From assembly GCA_029762595.1 (NCBI GenBank), contig JARVGJ010000001.1:1-64000 (forward strand): 64,000 nucleotides of DNA, read 5' to 3'. Shown here piece after piece: positions 33,993 to 42,560 of the stretch. The notes below the pieces were generated by a model. It did not search any database. It saw only the letters and a program-made list of their open reading frames with translations, and was not told the origin of the DNA. The stretch comes from Methanolobus sp. GTDB taxonomy: Archaea; Halobacteriota; Methanosarcinia; Methanosarcinales; Methanosarcinaceae. The position numbers and the translations under genes were made by a program. The stretch's first letter is position 1. The number at the start of each line of letters is the position of its first letter.

Positions 33993-35459
33993 CTAACCTT
34001 TTACAACCCCCATGGGAAGGACACGTGCAACTTTTGTTGCAATACCAAGATTGTGCACCACATCAACAACATCGCTACTGGATTTGTAAACTTCCGGGGC
34101 TTCCTCTGCTATAAGAGAAGGTTGAGTTGCCTTTACAATTATGCCCTGTGACTTTAATTTCTTCTGTATCTCTTCACCACGTAGCTCATGTTTTGCACTC
34201 TTGCGGCTCATCACCCTCCCTGCACCATGGCAGGCACTTCCGAATGTGAGCTCCATTGCTGCAGGGCTGCCTTTGAGAACATATGATGCAGTACCCATGC
34301 TTCCAGGGATGATCACGGGCTGCCCTATAGCACGATAATCTTCAGGAACCTCCGGATGTCCTGCAGGAAATGCCCTTGTTGCTCCTTTCCTGTGAACATA
34401 CACTTCCCTCTCATTCCCGTCTATGATATGTTTCTCAAGCTTTGCAACGTTGTGGGCAACATCATATACAAGATCAAGTCCAAGTTCACCATGTTCAGCC
34501 TGGAAGAAATTATCAAAGACCTCGCGAGCCCAGTGCATTATCACCTGCCTGTTGACCCAGGCATAGTTTGCCGCACAGACCATGGCCTTGAAGTAGTCCT
34601 GTGCCTCTTCAGACTCAGCAGGGGCGCATGCCAGCTGCTTATCAGGCAGATCTATCCTATATTTCTTGGATGCCTGGGAAAGCACCTGCAGATGATCTGT
34701 GCATATCTGATGACCAGCGCCACGGGAACCACAGTGTATCATAAAGGTAACCTGGCCTTCCTTAAGGCCAAAGACCCTTGCAGCATCCTCATCATACACC
34801 TTGTCCACATATTGTACCTCCAGGAAATGATTACCACTTCCCAGGGTTCCAATCTGGGGCCTGCCTCTTTTACGAGCCTTTACACTGACACTGGAAGGGT
34901 TGGCCCCAGGCATGGTCCCATTGCTCTCGCAGTGACTGATATCTGCCTCAACACCATAACCATTATCCACTGCCCAGCGTACACCATGAATAAAAATATC
35001 GTCCAGTTCTTTATCATTGACCCTGATACGGCTCTTTGAACCTACACCAGAAGGTATGGCATCAAACAATGCATCCAGTAGTTCGGCCAATTTTGGACGG
35101 ACATCAGCTTCGCTCAGATCGGAGCGTATCATGCGGACTCCGCAATTAATATCAAAACCAACACCACCCGGACTAATAACCCCTGTGTGTTTATCGAAGG
35201 CAGCAACTCCACCTATAGGAAAACCGTAGCCCAGATGTGCATCCGGCATAGCCATTGAATATTTCTGTATTCCTGGAAGCGAAGCTACGTTTGCAACCTG
35301 GTCAATGGTCTCGGCTTCAAGAATGTCAAGAAGGGGCTTAGATACGAATATCCTCCCGGGTACATTCATCCCGGGCTTGAAGTTACCGGGCACCTCCCAC
35401 GTATAATCATTCACCTTAGTAAGAATATCAGATACCAAACTTGCATTTTCATGTGACAT
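33993..35459 (-). CDS. rtcB: RNA-splicing ligase RtcB
   Basis: GTP- and Mn-dependent ligase that joins tRNA exon halves after intron removal. The 488 residues contain GVGFDINCGVRMIRSD (metal Cys), GSLGSGNHFLEVQ-type GTLGSGNHFLEV, HCGSRGAGHQ, the guanylylation region HNVAKLE and CHGAGRVMSR. No intein, unlike some archaeal RtcB genes. It follows the archease gene, its activating cofactor, on the same strand after 93 bp. Confidence 0.96.
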   Translation of the reverse strand: MSHENASLVSDILTKVNDYTWEVPGNFKPGMNVPGRIFVSKPLLDILEAETIDQVANVASLPGIQKYSMAMPDAHLGYGFPIGGVAAFDKHTGVISPGGVGFDINCGVRMIRSDLSEADVRPKLAELLDALFDAIPSGVGSKSRIRVNDKELDDIFIHGVRWAVDNGYGVEADISHCESNGTMPGANPSSVSVKARKRGRPQIGTLGSGNHFLEVQYVDKVYDEDAARVFGLKEGQVTFMIHCGSRGAGHQICTDHLQVLSQASKKYRIDLPDKQLACAPAESEEAQDYFKAMVCAANYAWVNRQVIMHWAREVFDNFFQAEHGELGLDLVYDVAHNVAKLEKHIIDGNEREVYVHRKGATRAFPAGHPEVPEDYRAIGQPVIIPGSMGTASYVLKGSPAAMELTFGSACHGAGRVMSRKSAKHELRGEEIQKKLKSQGIIVKATQPSLIAEEAPEVYKSSSDVVDVVHNLGIATKVARVLPMGVVKG

Positions 35460-35552
35460 AATTGATCCCTCTTGTCAAACATCTATAATCAAAACTATAT
35501 GCTCTAAACGTATGAATTTGTTGATGATCGGAAATTAGCATGATTGGAAATT

Positions 35553-35996
35553 TCAAGTGTCCACTGTAGCCTGTAACATCCAGCCACCATCTACATTTTC
35601 TATTTTCATGTCGTTGTACGTGGCCGCCTTGACCTCAGTATCGAATACGTGAACAGACAGGTCAATTGCCTCACCAAACAGGGTTGCCTGCAAAGAACAT
35701 TCATCATCACCAACAATTAGTTCATTGACCCTGACACGTCCAAAGACCATCTCCTCCACCTCAAAAACGAAAAGTATCTCCGAAAGCCAGTCAAATAGAA
35801 GACTTTCCGTATCAGGAGAACTCAGTTCAACTTCAATAGAAGATATGGTGTTCACTGACCCCGTATCGACCATAACATTGAGCATGGCAAGAGCTGCATT
35901 CTCAAAAGCTTCTGCCAGGCTTTTTCCGTAAGCCCGGAATTTAGCATCCGCCGTGTGATCCAGATACTCGAAGTCCTTGATGGGAACAGATGACAT
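35553..35996 (-). CDS. archease
   Basis: Small protein that speeds RtcB guanylylation and gives it multiple turnover. The 147 residues start with DFEYLDHTADAKFRAYGKSLAEAFENAA and include LLFDWLSEILFVFEVEEMVFGR and a C-terminal DVDGGWMLQATVD-type end with the metal-binding Asp residues. First gene of the archease-rtcB operon. Confidence 0.93.
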   Translation of the reverse strand: MSSVPIKDFEYLDHTADAKFRAYGKSLAEAFENAALAMLNVMVDTGSVNTISSIEVELSSPDTESLLFDWLSEILFVFEVEEMVFGRVRVNELIVGDDECSLQATLFGEAIDLSVHVFDTEVKAATYNDMKIENVDGGWMLQATVDT

Positions 35997-36167
35997 GAAC
36001 CTTAATTGGCGTTGGTATAGTTAAATGGTTCTCTTTGATGTTGCAGGATAGCTCAGCTATTTCACCATTTATATCGGGCAAATATGCCAGAAGGCAATCA
36101 AAGCTGATATGGATTGCTTTTTAATCTGTTTTTTATCACAACATACAATACCAAAAGGGAAAAACAG

Positions 36168-36794
36168 TCACTTAAGGTTTTTCCATATGTGCATTATACG
36201 CTGGAAAGCCGTTATGTGGCTGCCTATGCCTATAACAATGATCATCCACCCCAGGACGGAAAAACCATATACATCACCCTGATAAACAAAATAGATTGCA
36301 GAGGAGGCCATAATGAGTACCAGTCTGTCTGCCCTCCCGATGATACCGCCATAATACCTTCCAAGCTTAAGTGCCTGTGCCTGTGTGCCAAGATAACTTG
36401 TAAGGAGTACTCCTACTATGGTAATGACACCTATTCGCCAGTCCACGTAACCTCCAAAGAAGATGCCGCAAATGATGAATACATCCGAGTAACGGTCTAT
36501 TACATGGTCAAGAAAGTCACCCCTGGCACTGGCCACATTCAGATATCGGGCCATAAGACCGTCCATTGCATCAAGCAGTGAGTTGAGCGCAACCAGTAAA
36601 CCGGCTGCCAGTACAAGCAAAGGGTCAAAGGATGAGTAGTAATAAACCAGACCCGCAAATAACGCAAACATCAGAGATAGCATTGATATGAGATTTGGAG
36701 ATAGACCTGAATCTGCCAAAAGTCTTGCAAGTGGTTCCAGTACCTTTGATGCCATGGGCCTTAAAGCATTGAATGTCATGAATATTGTATCCAA
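36168..36794 (-). CDS. CDP-alcohol phosphatidyltransferase, archaetidylinositol phosphate synthase type
   Basis: Membrane enzyme that transfers an alcohol, probably inositol 1-phosphate, to CDP-archaeol. The 208-residue protein has the family motif DAMDGLMARYLNVASARGDFLDHVIDR at about 69-95 and around six hydrophobic helices. The class fits archaeal AIP synthase better than PssA, which is already present at 28329. It is a single gene whose neighbours are unrelated. Confidence 0.82.
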   Translation of the reverse strand: MDTIFMTFNALRPMASKVLEPLARLLADSGLSPNLISMLSLMFALFAGLVYYYSSFDPLLVLAAGLLVALNSLLDAMDGLMARYLNVASARGDFLDHVIDRYSDVFIICGIFFGGYVDWRIGVITIVGVLLTSYLGTQAQALKLGRYYGGIIGRADRLVLIMASSAIYFVYQGDVYGFSVLGWMIIVIGIGSHITAFQRIMHIWKNLK

Positions 36795-36890
36795 TGAGTA
36801 TTTTTATGATTTAACGTTTTCCAGAGATGGGCATATGCTTATAACAACCTTCATATTCCCTTCCCGAATCATTAACACGAATTATCCTGT

Positions 36891-37445
36891 TTACTTTTTC
36901 TTTGCAAGGTCGTACAGGTATTTTACCCTGCAGGAGTGCTCTACCTGTGTGGTTATCACATATGCCTCATCAAGGATCTTGCCTATGGCAAATGTACCGT
37001 GGCTGTAGATGATAGCTGCCTTATGGGATGCAAGGACTGATGCGAGGTTTTGGGCTAGTTCTTCCGAGCCTATGCCACCTCTGACAACCGGAACATCACC
37101 CAGGAAATATTGCCCTTCGCTATCCACAGGGGTGATACTGTCACCTTCTGCCAGCAGGGATGATGTCACCGCAAAAGGACAGTGAGCATGAACTATTGCA
37201 AGTGCTGGTGTGCTCTTATATATCTCTCTGTGAACAATGGCCTCAGATGATGCTATCATATCAAGGGCGCACGTTCCTTCAATGCTGACCTCAACGACCA
37301 TGTCCTCGCTTAGCTCATCAAGGGCGCACCCGCTCCTTGTAATGAGCATGCTGCCACCAGCTCTGACACTGATATTCCCGAAATGAGATTCAACGAGCCC
37401 GCCTTCAACAAGCTTTTTTCCGATCCTTGATATTTCACGCCACAT
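36891..37445 (-). CDS. class II aldolase / adducin family protein
   Basis: Zinc aldolase of the fuculose-phosphate aldolase fold. From the ATG at 37445 (GGAGAAG 4 bp upstream; the ORF-track start 69 bp further is less likely) it has 184 residues. ESHFGNISVRAGGSMLITRSG and the zinc histidines in IVHAHCPFA are visible, along with a late THVEHSC-like QVEHSC. In methanogens related proteins make lactaldehyde or act on sugar phosphates; the substrate is uncertain. It is divergent from the tRNA gene. Confidence 0.82.
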   Translation of the reverse strand: MWREISRIGKKLVEGGLVESHFGNISVRAGGSMLITRSGCALDELSEDMVVEVSIEGTCALDMIASSEAIVHREIYKSTPALAIVHAHCPFAVTSSLLAEGDSITPVDSEGQYFLGDVPVVRGGIGSEELAQNLASVLASHKAAIIYSHGTFAIGKILDEAYVITTQVEHSCRVKYLYDLAKKK

Positions 37446-37542
37446 AAGACTTCTCCGGCCAATACTACCATAAAATTTATCTGCTATTATGTTATGTAAG
37501 GGAATACTTTCCATAAATAGATGTGGAATATGCCATCATTAT

Positions 37543-37616
37543 GCCTCGATGGCTCAGCCCGGCAGAGCGAGTGATTTGTAATCACTAGGTCGCGTGTTCA
37601 AATCACGCTCGAGGCT
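37543..37616 (+). tRNA. tRNA-Thr (anticodon TGT)
   Basis: A 74-nt cloverleaf: acceptor GCCTCGA / TCGAGGC, D arm with GGCTCAGCCCGGCAGAGC, anticodon arm AGTGA-TTTGTAA-TCACT with anticodon TGT, T arm GCGTG-TTCAAAT-CACGC, discriminator T. No intron and no encoded CCA. A TATA-like CATAAATA lies about 25-30 bp upstream. Confidence 0.96.
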
Positions 37617-37733
37617 TCATATTTTCTTATTGAGATACTTTGTTAGAAGCTCTTAGTGTAAACTATTTTACATATCCGGATTTTCAAAACCGTGAAATAA
37701 TAAGAATGCCAATTGAGTTGCAGGTGCATATCA

Positions 37734-37916
37734 TTGGATGCTAAAGAGATAATTCTGGTAATTGTAGTCATTTTAGCTGCTTTCGCCCTGACAAAAGCTA
37801 TCCTTAATCTTGTAGGAGCCTTTTTCCATCTGGCATTCAGCTTTGTTTATCTTCTAATTGTGTTTACAGTAGTTGTTCTGGGAATTATGGCTGTGGTGAA
37901 GATAATCTTTAAGTAG
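37734..37916 (+). CDS. small two-helix membrane protein
   Basis: Not recognised. The probable start is the TTG at 37734 (AGGTG about 8 bp upstream), giving 60 residues with two hydrophobic helices (EIILVIVVILAAFALTKAIL and FSFVYLLIVFTVVVLGIMAVVKII). The ORF-track start 7 codons earlier gives MSCRCIS and has no clear binding site. It stands alone after tRNA-Thr and ends in TAG. Confidence 0.55.
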   Translation: MDAKEIILVIVVILAAFALTKAILNLVGAFFHLAFSFVYLLIVFTVVVLGIMAVVKIIFK

Positions 37917-38271
37917 GCACATCCAATGAAAAAGATTGGTTCTCTTCATCATCTTGTGGGTAAGTTAATATCTCTTTTAATCCAATTTCCGCTCGATGGA
38001 AAACAAAGACCTTTAACACGAGGTTGAATTTCCTCCTGGAGCTTCATCACATTTCTCAACTCATGGCTTATTTCCCGAATTGACGGACACTTCGCAATAT
38101 AAAGGATCTTACAAAGGATCCTGCACTGATCTCATAGCAGGACTTGTTCACTTTGCATAAACCTTCTGACCACCTGTTCTGGAAGTGAACACTTTGCTGA
38201 CCTCCTATCAGCTTTGATTGCAGCAGAAAACAAAAGTTAAAAGAACAGCAAGAACAGCAAATAATAATCCC
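37917..38271. other. 355-bp gap, possible decayed gene
   Basis: No intact gene. On the minus strand one frame reads ADRRSAKCSLPEQVVRRFMQ, meets a TGA, then continues DQCRILCKILYIAKCPSIRE and on to a stop near 37960. This looks like a decayed coding sequence of about 90 codons, family unknown. Nothing else, such as a repeat end or tRNA fragment, was seen. Confidence 0.3.
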
Positions 38272-38511
38272 TTATTTGAACTGATGCTTCTGCATCTCAC
38301 GTTTTGCGATCATATTGGAGCCGAAAGTGTATATGAGGATTATAACACCCAGCCAGATAAAATGACTTCCTGTTTCAGGCCTATCTAAGTATTTAAGGGC
38401 CAGTCCAATAGCGAAGATAAACAAATTTACCATCCCTATCTTCTTATTCCTTCTCACAGTCTCCTCATATATCTGTTTGTGCACAAGGTACTCTTTTTTT
38501 TCATCCTTCAC
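38272..38511 (-). CDS. small membrane protein
   Basis: Not recognised. The 79 residues are a charged N-terminus (MKDEKKEYLVHKQIYEETVRRNKK), two hydrophobic helices (IGMVNLFIFAIGLALKYL; HFIWLGVIILIYTFGSNM) and a basic C-terminus. The pattern resembles small orphan membrane proteins common in methanogens. Confidence 0.6.
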   Translation of the reverse strand: MKDEKKEYLVHKQIYEETVRRNKKIGMVNLFIFAIGLALKYLDRPETGSHFIWLGVIILIYTFGSNMIAKREMQKHQFK

Positions 38512-38782
38512 ATTTTCACATCCGCAAATACGTAGTTAATAGAACCGACATGTCTAAAACCTTTTTGGCAAAATGGAACCCCGAATTTAATAATTTTGCG
38601 CTTTTCCAACCTTTTTCAACTAATCAACTTACTGCTAAACTTAAACAGAATACTCTGCACAAGATATGAAATGAAAATATAAACCTACAACATATAGATA
38701 TGTGTGTATACAAATGATAATTGATTGAAAATTTACAAGTAACAACAAACAGCTTTATATTAACTCGAACTCACCTAGAATC

Positions 38783-38986
38783 ATGAATCCGGGAAGTTCC
38801 AGAAAGGACATCAAAATCGGACTTTGTGTAGGAATAGTCCTGAAAAATGATCAGAAAAACGGCAAAATAACCAGAGGTGTGGTAAAAAGAATATTGACCA
38901 ATTCCTCATCCCATCCACACGGTATAAAAGTACAACTGGAAGATGGCAGCGTCGGAAGAGTAAAGGAAATCCACCATAAAGCTTGA
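38783..38986 (+). CDS. YwbE-family protein
   Basis: The 67-residue protein matches the short YwbE/DUF2196 family: RKDIKIGLCVGIVLKNDQKNGKITRGVVKRILT followed by HPHGIKVQLEDGSVGRVKEI. It is a small beta-barrel, function unknown, possibly nucleic-acid-binding. TTTATATTAA lies about 26 bp before the ATG and there is no ribosome binding site, so the mRNA is probably leaderless. Confidence 0.85.
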   Translation: MNPGSSRKDIKIGLCVGIVLKNDQKNGKITRGVVKRILTNSSSHPHGIKVQLEDGSVGRVKEIHHKA

Positions 38987-38998
38987 ACGGTTTCAGGT

Positions 38999-39187
38999 TC
39001 AATCGTTTTTTGTATAACATGCAAAACTTTTTTTGCAGCTGGTGCATTTTGAACTTGACTTATACGTTGCCCCGAAATCAACCGGTTTCCCGGAGCTGAC
39101 AGAAACACATACGATGCTCTGCCCCAGAGGTATTGTTGCAAGAACATGAGTTCCACACCCAGGGCATAACACATTTTCGATCTTCAT
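38999..39187 (-). CDS. small Cys-rich, probably zinc-binding protein
   Basis: Not a recognised family. The 62 residues hold CPGCGTHV near the start and CTSCKKSFACY near the end, spaced like two halves of a zinc ribbon. The start is well supported by GAGGAG 5 bp upstream. A 7+7 bp inverted repeat lies just before that site. Confidence 0.7.
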   Translation of the reverse strand: MKIENVLCPGCGTHVLATIPLGQSIVCVSVSSGKPVDFGATYKSSSKCTSCKKSFACYTKND

Positions 39188-39199
39188 AATAACTCCTCT

Positions 39200-39217
39200 T
39201 TAGCTTAGCCAAGCTAA
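39200..39217. promoter_or_regulatory. inverted repeat before the zinc-ribbon gene
   Basis: TTAGCTT-AGCC-AAGCTAA is a perfect 7+7 bp inverted repeat ending a few bases before the GAGGAG ribosome binding site of the 62-residue Cys-rich gene. It could be an operator, or an mRNA hairpin next to the binding site. Confidence 0.4.
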
Positions 39218-39332
39218 GTTACTTTTTTGAAAAACAATAAGAAAAAACGAATCAGACAGATATGGATCAAATCAAATTGACCGCATGTATCTGTCTTTTG
39301 TTGAAATATTCCAGAATTATATCGAAATATAA

Positions 39333-39530
39333 TTAGTATCTGGCTGGTCTGTGCTTCTGGAAACATTCCCTGCAATATACAGGTCTGTCACCGGATGGCT
39401 GGAAAGGTACTTCTGTCTCCTGTTTGCAATCGGAACAAGTTGCTTTATGCATCTCTCTCGGACCGCTGTTAGACCTGAAGCCACCGCCGCCGCCGCCTCT
39501 ACTGTTTCCGCCTCTGTTATTAAATCCCAT
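39333..39530 (-). CDS. CxxC-x17-CxxC zinc-binding protein with RG-rich start
   Basis: The 65 residues start with an Arg/Gly-rich tract (NNRGGNSRGGGGGGFRS) of the kind that binds RNA. They continue with a zinc module CSDCKQETEVPFQPSGDRPVYCREC, which matches the widespread CxxC_CxxC domain. Likely an RNA- or RNA-polymerase-associated small protein. CAGGAG lies 7 bp upstream. The nearest TATA (GATTTATAAAGG, near 39690) is about 160 bp upstream, suggesting a long leader. Confidence 0.85.
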   Translation of the reverse strand: MGFNNRGGNSRGGGGGGFRSNSGPREMHKATCSDCKQETEVPFQPSGDRPVYCRECFQKHRPARY

Positions 39531-39548
39531 ATTTTTATCTCCTGTAAT

Positions 39549-39626
39549 TTATCTAGTTCGCTCAGCAGAACCGAGATCGAGAATTATCGCACGATTAGTT
39601 TTACCGGATATTACCAGATCGCTCAT
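39549..39626 (-). CDS. possible 25-residue upstream ORF
   Basis: In the leader of the CxxC gene a short frame reads MSDLVISGKTNRAIILD and ends SAERTR, 18 bp before the CxxC start. The codon pattern is plausible and the peptide is compact, but only a distant GGAG precedes its ATG. It may be a small protein or a leader peptide, or chance. Confidence 0.3.
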   Translation of the reverse strand: MSDLVISGKTNRAIILDLGSAERTR

Positions 39627-39808
39627 TACGATACGACTAACTCCACTGTCAAGCAATTATCAAAAGAAGCACGCAAAAATAGAGCAACCCTTTATAAATC
39701 GTTGAGCAATCGAACTAGTACGTAATACTACCACATGGCATATAAAGTCACTGCTATCACACAGACAAGTAAGGTGAGACATCCACTTGGTTTTTAAAAT
39801 TGCCTTCC

Positions 39809-40720
39809 TTATCCGACAACTTCAAGCAGATTCATTATCCCGTGACAATTACATGTTGTTGCGATGAAGAAGAACCTGTCCTCAGCTGAATGTTTATCGC
39901 GCTTTTCATTCACTGCTTTAACATACCCCATAATAGACAGCATATGTTCTTTGAAGTCTTCACCTTTTATTCCTCCGATGCCCGGTTTCATCTGACAGCT
40001 TTCAAAAACAAAGCCACGGTGAGAAAACAGCAATTTCCTTACATCAGCGGTTATTGTTTCAGGTTTTTCCCTTTTGAAAGAATAGCAGTAATTCTCAGGA
40101 CCCATGCAGTTATCCGGGCATATCTCACCCTTCCGTGCATACGAGAGCATTATAACCCCATCAGAAGCAGAACTGAACACCACAAGATCCCTGGGAATCC
40201 CTGAAAGGATAGTGCTGAAATATGTATTCAGTCCTGCATCTTGTTCATCAATATGAGAAGAAAGGATCAGCGGTTTTGAAGCTATCGTGTCCAGCATATC
40301 GATTGCCATATTCACAACAGCGTGCGTTGGAACAGCAGGGATGATAAATTCCGGGATACCCGCATCCAGGATCTCAGTTATATCACGGACATCCATGCAA
40401 TGGAAATATACTTCCTCAGGACTGTATCCGGATTCCCTGTAATCACTGATAAGCCCCAAAAGCCTTTCCCTTCCAACCACTGCCGAAATACCTGATGCTT
40501 CTGCCTTCTCATCAATATCGATTATTACCACAAAAGGGAAAGACCTCTCTTTTGCATACCTGGCAAAATCAGTTCCTATCTTCCCACCGCCAAGTACGAG
40601 ATAATAACCTCCTATTATCGGCAGTGCGCCAAAAGCAGCCATTCTCCGGCCAATGAGGGAAAGTTGATCATCGTCCACAATACTAGAAGGAAACATCAAC
40701 ATATATAGATGTATTTCCAA
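39809..40720 (-). CDS. unknown protein with Rossmann-like N-terminus and Cys motif
   Basis: Not a family I can name. Within 303 residues, YYLVLGGGKIGTDFARYA (about 40-57) followed by VVIIDIDEKAEA looks like a dinucleotide-binding fold. The middle has EFIIPAVPTHAVVNMA. The second half has a cysteine cluster CPDNCMGPENYC and a late TTCNCHG. A redox or metal-handling dehydrogenase-like protein is conceivable. The start may be a few residues downstream (MLMFPSS). No operon partner. Confidence 0.72.
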   Translation of the reverse strand: MEIHLYMLMFPSSIVDDDQLSLIGRRMAAFGALPIIGGYYLVLGGGKIGTDFARYAKERSFPFVVIIDIDEKAEASGISAVVGRERLLGLISDYRESGYSPEEVYFHCMDVRDITEILDAGIPEFIIPAVPTHAVVNMAIDMLDTIASKPLILSSHIDEQDAGLNTYFSTILSGIPRDLVVFSSASDGVIMLSYARKGEICPDNCMGPENYCYSFKREKPETITADVRKLLFSHRGFVFESCQMKPGIGGIKGEDFKEHMLSIMGYVKAVNEKRDKHSAEDRFFFIATTCNCHGIMNLLEVVG

Positions 40721-40764
40721 TGGCTATGGGGGAGCATAAATAAATTAAAAAGTAAAGTAGTATC

Positions 40765-40798
40765 CACCATGATAACAGGCACACCATGATAACAGGCA
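40765..40798. repeat. 17-bp perfect tandem duplication
   Basis: CACCATGATAACAGGCA occurs twice in direct succession between two unknown genes. Each unit holds an ATG, but neither opens a frame of useful length. Confidence 0.7.
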
Positions 40799-40841
40799 TT
40801 CATGTAATGAACACCTGCTTCTGTCATCCCTCACCTGAATA

Positions 40842-41312
40842 TCACTTCACACGATTGCCATATATGTTCTGCAGATGACCTTTTGGATCAAAATCTGTTG
40901 TTAACTTCAACTTCCCGGAATCTGATTGTATTGTGACATGCCAACTATCAGATGAAAAATTATCTTCGTCATGAGTGGTCTTTTTCTTTACCTTTATGGA
41001 GCTTATGCCTGCATTGGGAATAGCGAAATTTGCCGGGCTCTCTGCAAGCACGGCCTGTGCACTCATCCCAGCATACCTTTCAGCATACCTGAAAGAACCT
41101 TTTATCTGCGCACCCCATTTTCCAAAGAAACCTTTGCCTTCTGCTTTTGCCTTTTCACGGGATTCCAGGACAACCTGCTTCATCACATCATTTGTTACCT
41201 TTGCAAATATTGTAGTATCCGGGGTTGCAACAAGTGTGAAAGTATCAGACAACAGACCTAACATTTTACTCTTACTCATACTGGGAACAATACCAATTAT
41301 TTCATCTTCCAT
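40842..41312 (-). CDS. conserved-type protein of unknown function, PH-like
   Basis: From the ATG at 41312 (GAGGAGG 6 bp upstream; the ORF-track start is 18 bp earlier) it has 156 residues, no signal and no membrane helix. The C-terminal half (SSIKVKKKTTHDEDNF...WHVTIQSDSGKLKLTTDFD) has the alternating pattern of a beta-barrel such as a PH-like domain. The middle (KGFFGKWGAQIKGSFRYAERYAGMS) is basic and aromatic. Function unknown. Confidence 0.7.
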   Translation of the reverse strand: MEDEIIGIVPSMSKSKMLGLLSDTFTLVATPDTTIFAKVTNDVMKQVVLESREKAKAEGKGFFGKWGAQIKGSFRYAERYAGMSAQAVLAESPANFAIPNAGISSIKVKKKTTHDEDNFSSDSWHVTIQSDSGKLKLTTDFDPKGHLQNIYGNRVK

Positions 41313-41535
41313 AGAAAACCTCCTCAACACCCAATTGGTGTTATAACACCTGCAACTTAGCAGTCACAAATGAGTGTAAATAAAAATACATAGATAAATA
41401 TATAAAGATTGTTGTCTGCTTTTTTCAACACCATGTCCGGAAATATCCAAAAACAGATAATGCAAAACATTATTATCTTTAACTTGTTAGCAGGATAATG
41501 CTTATCAGAATGAACATAAATCGTGTGATGATCAG

Positions 41536-42351
41536 ATGTACGATCCAACAACTAGAAAAGAGGACAGCAGTGACTCACTTATACAAATGGAGAATATAGT
41601 TGTCCGCAAAAAAGATAAAGTGATCCTCGATTCTATATCTTTTAACATAAAAAGGGGAGAAAACGTAGCAATAATCGGACCCAATGGCTCTGGCAAGTCA
41701 TCCATCATCAGGACCATAACGGGTGACTACAGACCCATTGCAGGAACCGAGAAGATGATATTCAGGATACTTGGAAAGGAACGCTGGAACCTGGCTGACC
41801 TTAATGTCCTGCTGGGAATTGTTTCAGGGGACCTCCAATTAGAGTATACAAGGGACATAACCGTCATCGAAGTGATACTCTCGGGTTTTTTCAGCAGTAT
41901 AGGGATACACCCCAACCTTCGTATCAGGCCTTATATGCTTAAGAGAACTGCAGAGATAATCAGGTTCCTGGAGATAGAACACCTTGCAGACAGGAACATA
42001 TCGGAGATCTCAACAGGCGAAGCAAGAAGAGCACTTATCGGCAGGGCACTGGTACATGACCCCATGATACTCGTACTTGATGAACCCAGCAACAGCCTTG
42101 ACATGAAAAGCAAACGGAAGTTCAGGGAAACCGTAAGCAAAATAACCAGATCCGGAAAGAGCATAGTCCTTGTGACCCACGACCTTGAAGATATCGTCCC
42201 TGAAATAAACCGTGCGGTCCTTCTGAAGGATGGCAGGATATTTGCTGATGGGGATATTGAGGATATACTTACTGCCGGGAAACTAACGGAGTTATTTGGC
42301 ATTCCGGTAGAGGTTGGCAAGGACAAGGGATATTATCATGCTTGGTGCTGA
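41536..42351 (+). CDS. orphan ABC transporter ATP-binding protein (YlmA/ModF-like)
   Basis: The 271-residue ATPase has Walker A GPNGSGKSS near 55-63, a signature ISTGEARRALIGRALVHDP, Walker B MILVLDEPSNSLD and the switch His in LVTHDLED. The signature STGEA departs from the usual LSGGQ. No permease or binding protein gene is nearby, and the protein resembles orphan ATPases of the YlmA/ModF type. It may serve a remote permease or act as a soluble ATPase. Confidence 0.88.
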   Translation: MYDPTTRKEDSSDSLIQMENIVVRKKDKVILDSISFNIKRGENVAIIGPNGSGKSSIIRTITGDYRPIAGTEKMIFRILGKERWNLADLNVLLGIVSGDLQLEYTRDITVIEVILSGFFSSIGIHPNLRIRPYMLKRTAEIIRFLEIEHLADRNISEISTGEARRALIGRALVHDPMILVLDEPSNSLDMKSKRKFRETVSKITRSGKSIVLVTHDLEDIVPEINRAVLLKDGRIFADGDIEDILTAGKLTELFGIPVEVGKDKGYYHAWC

Positions 42352-42560
42352 ATGAATTTTCTTTACTAAGTTTCAGGTTAGAATCTTATGCAAAAAATAC
42401 AATTCATAAAAGCAATACCAACACATATGAAATATTATCAGGCTTCCACATATATTCACAAATTATAATAACTTGTATTTCATTGCTTATTATTACTTGA
42501 AATATATTTACTTTATTTAGTAGAGTAAAAAACTAAACCATGCATTTTGGATGCGAACTT

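Noticed and set aside
34356-35039. 227-codon plus-strand ORF inside rtcB
   Set aside because: Antisense shadow of the highly conserved rtcB coding sequence; composition is Cys/His-rich and not protein-like.
36060-36135. Small hairpin GCAATC...GATTGC followed by a T run before the archease gene
   Set aside because: Only a 6-bp stem with a 12-nt loop. It is more likely part of the convergent end of 36168..36794 or the archease promoter than an RNA gene.
37917-38030. UAG readthrough (pyrrolysine) extending the small membrane protein after 37916
   Set aside because: Translation through the TAG gives about 35 codons of unremarkable sequence that conflicts with the decayed minus-strand frame, and there is no pylT or methylamine methyltransferase context.
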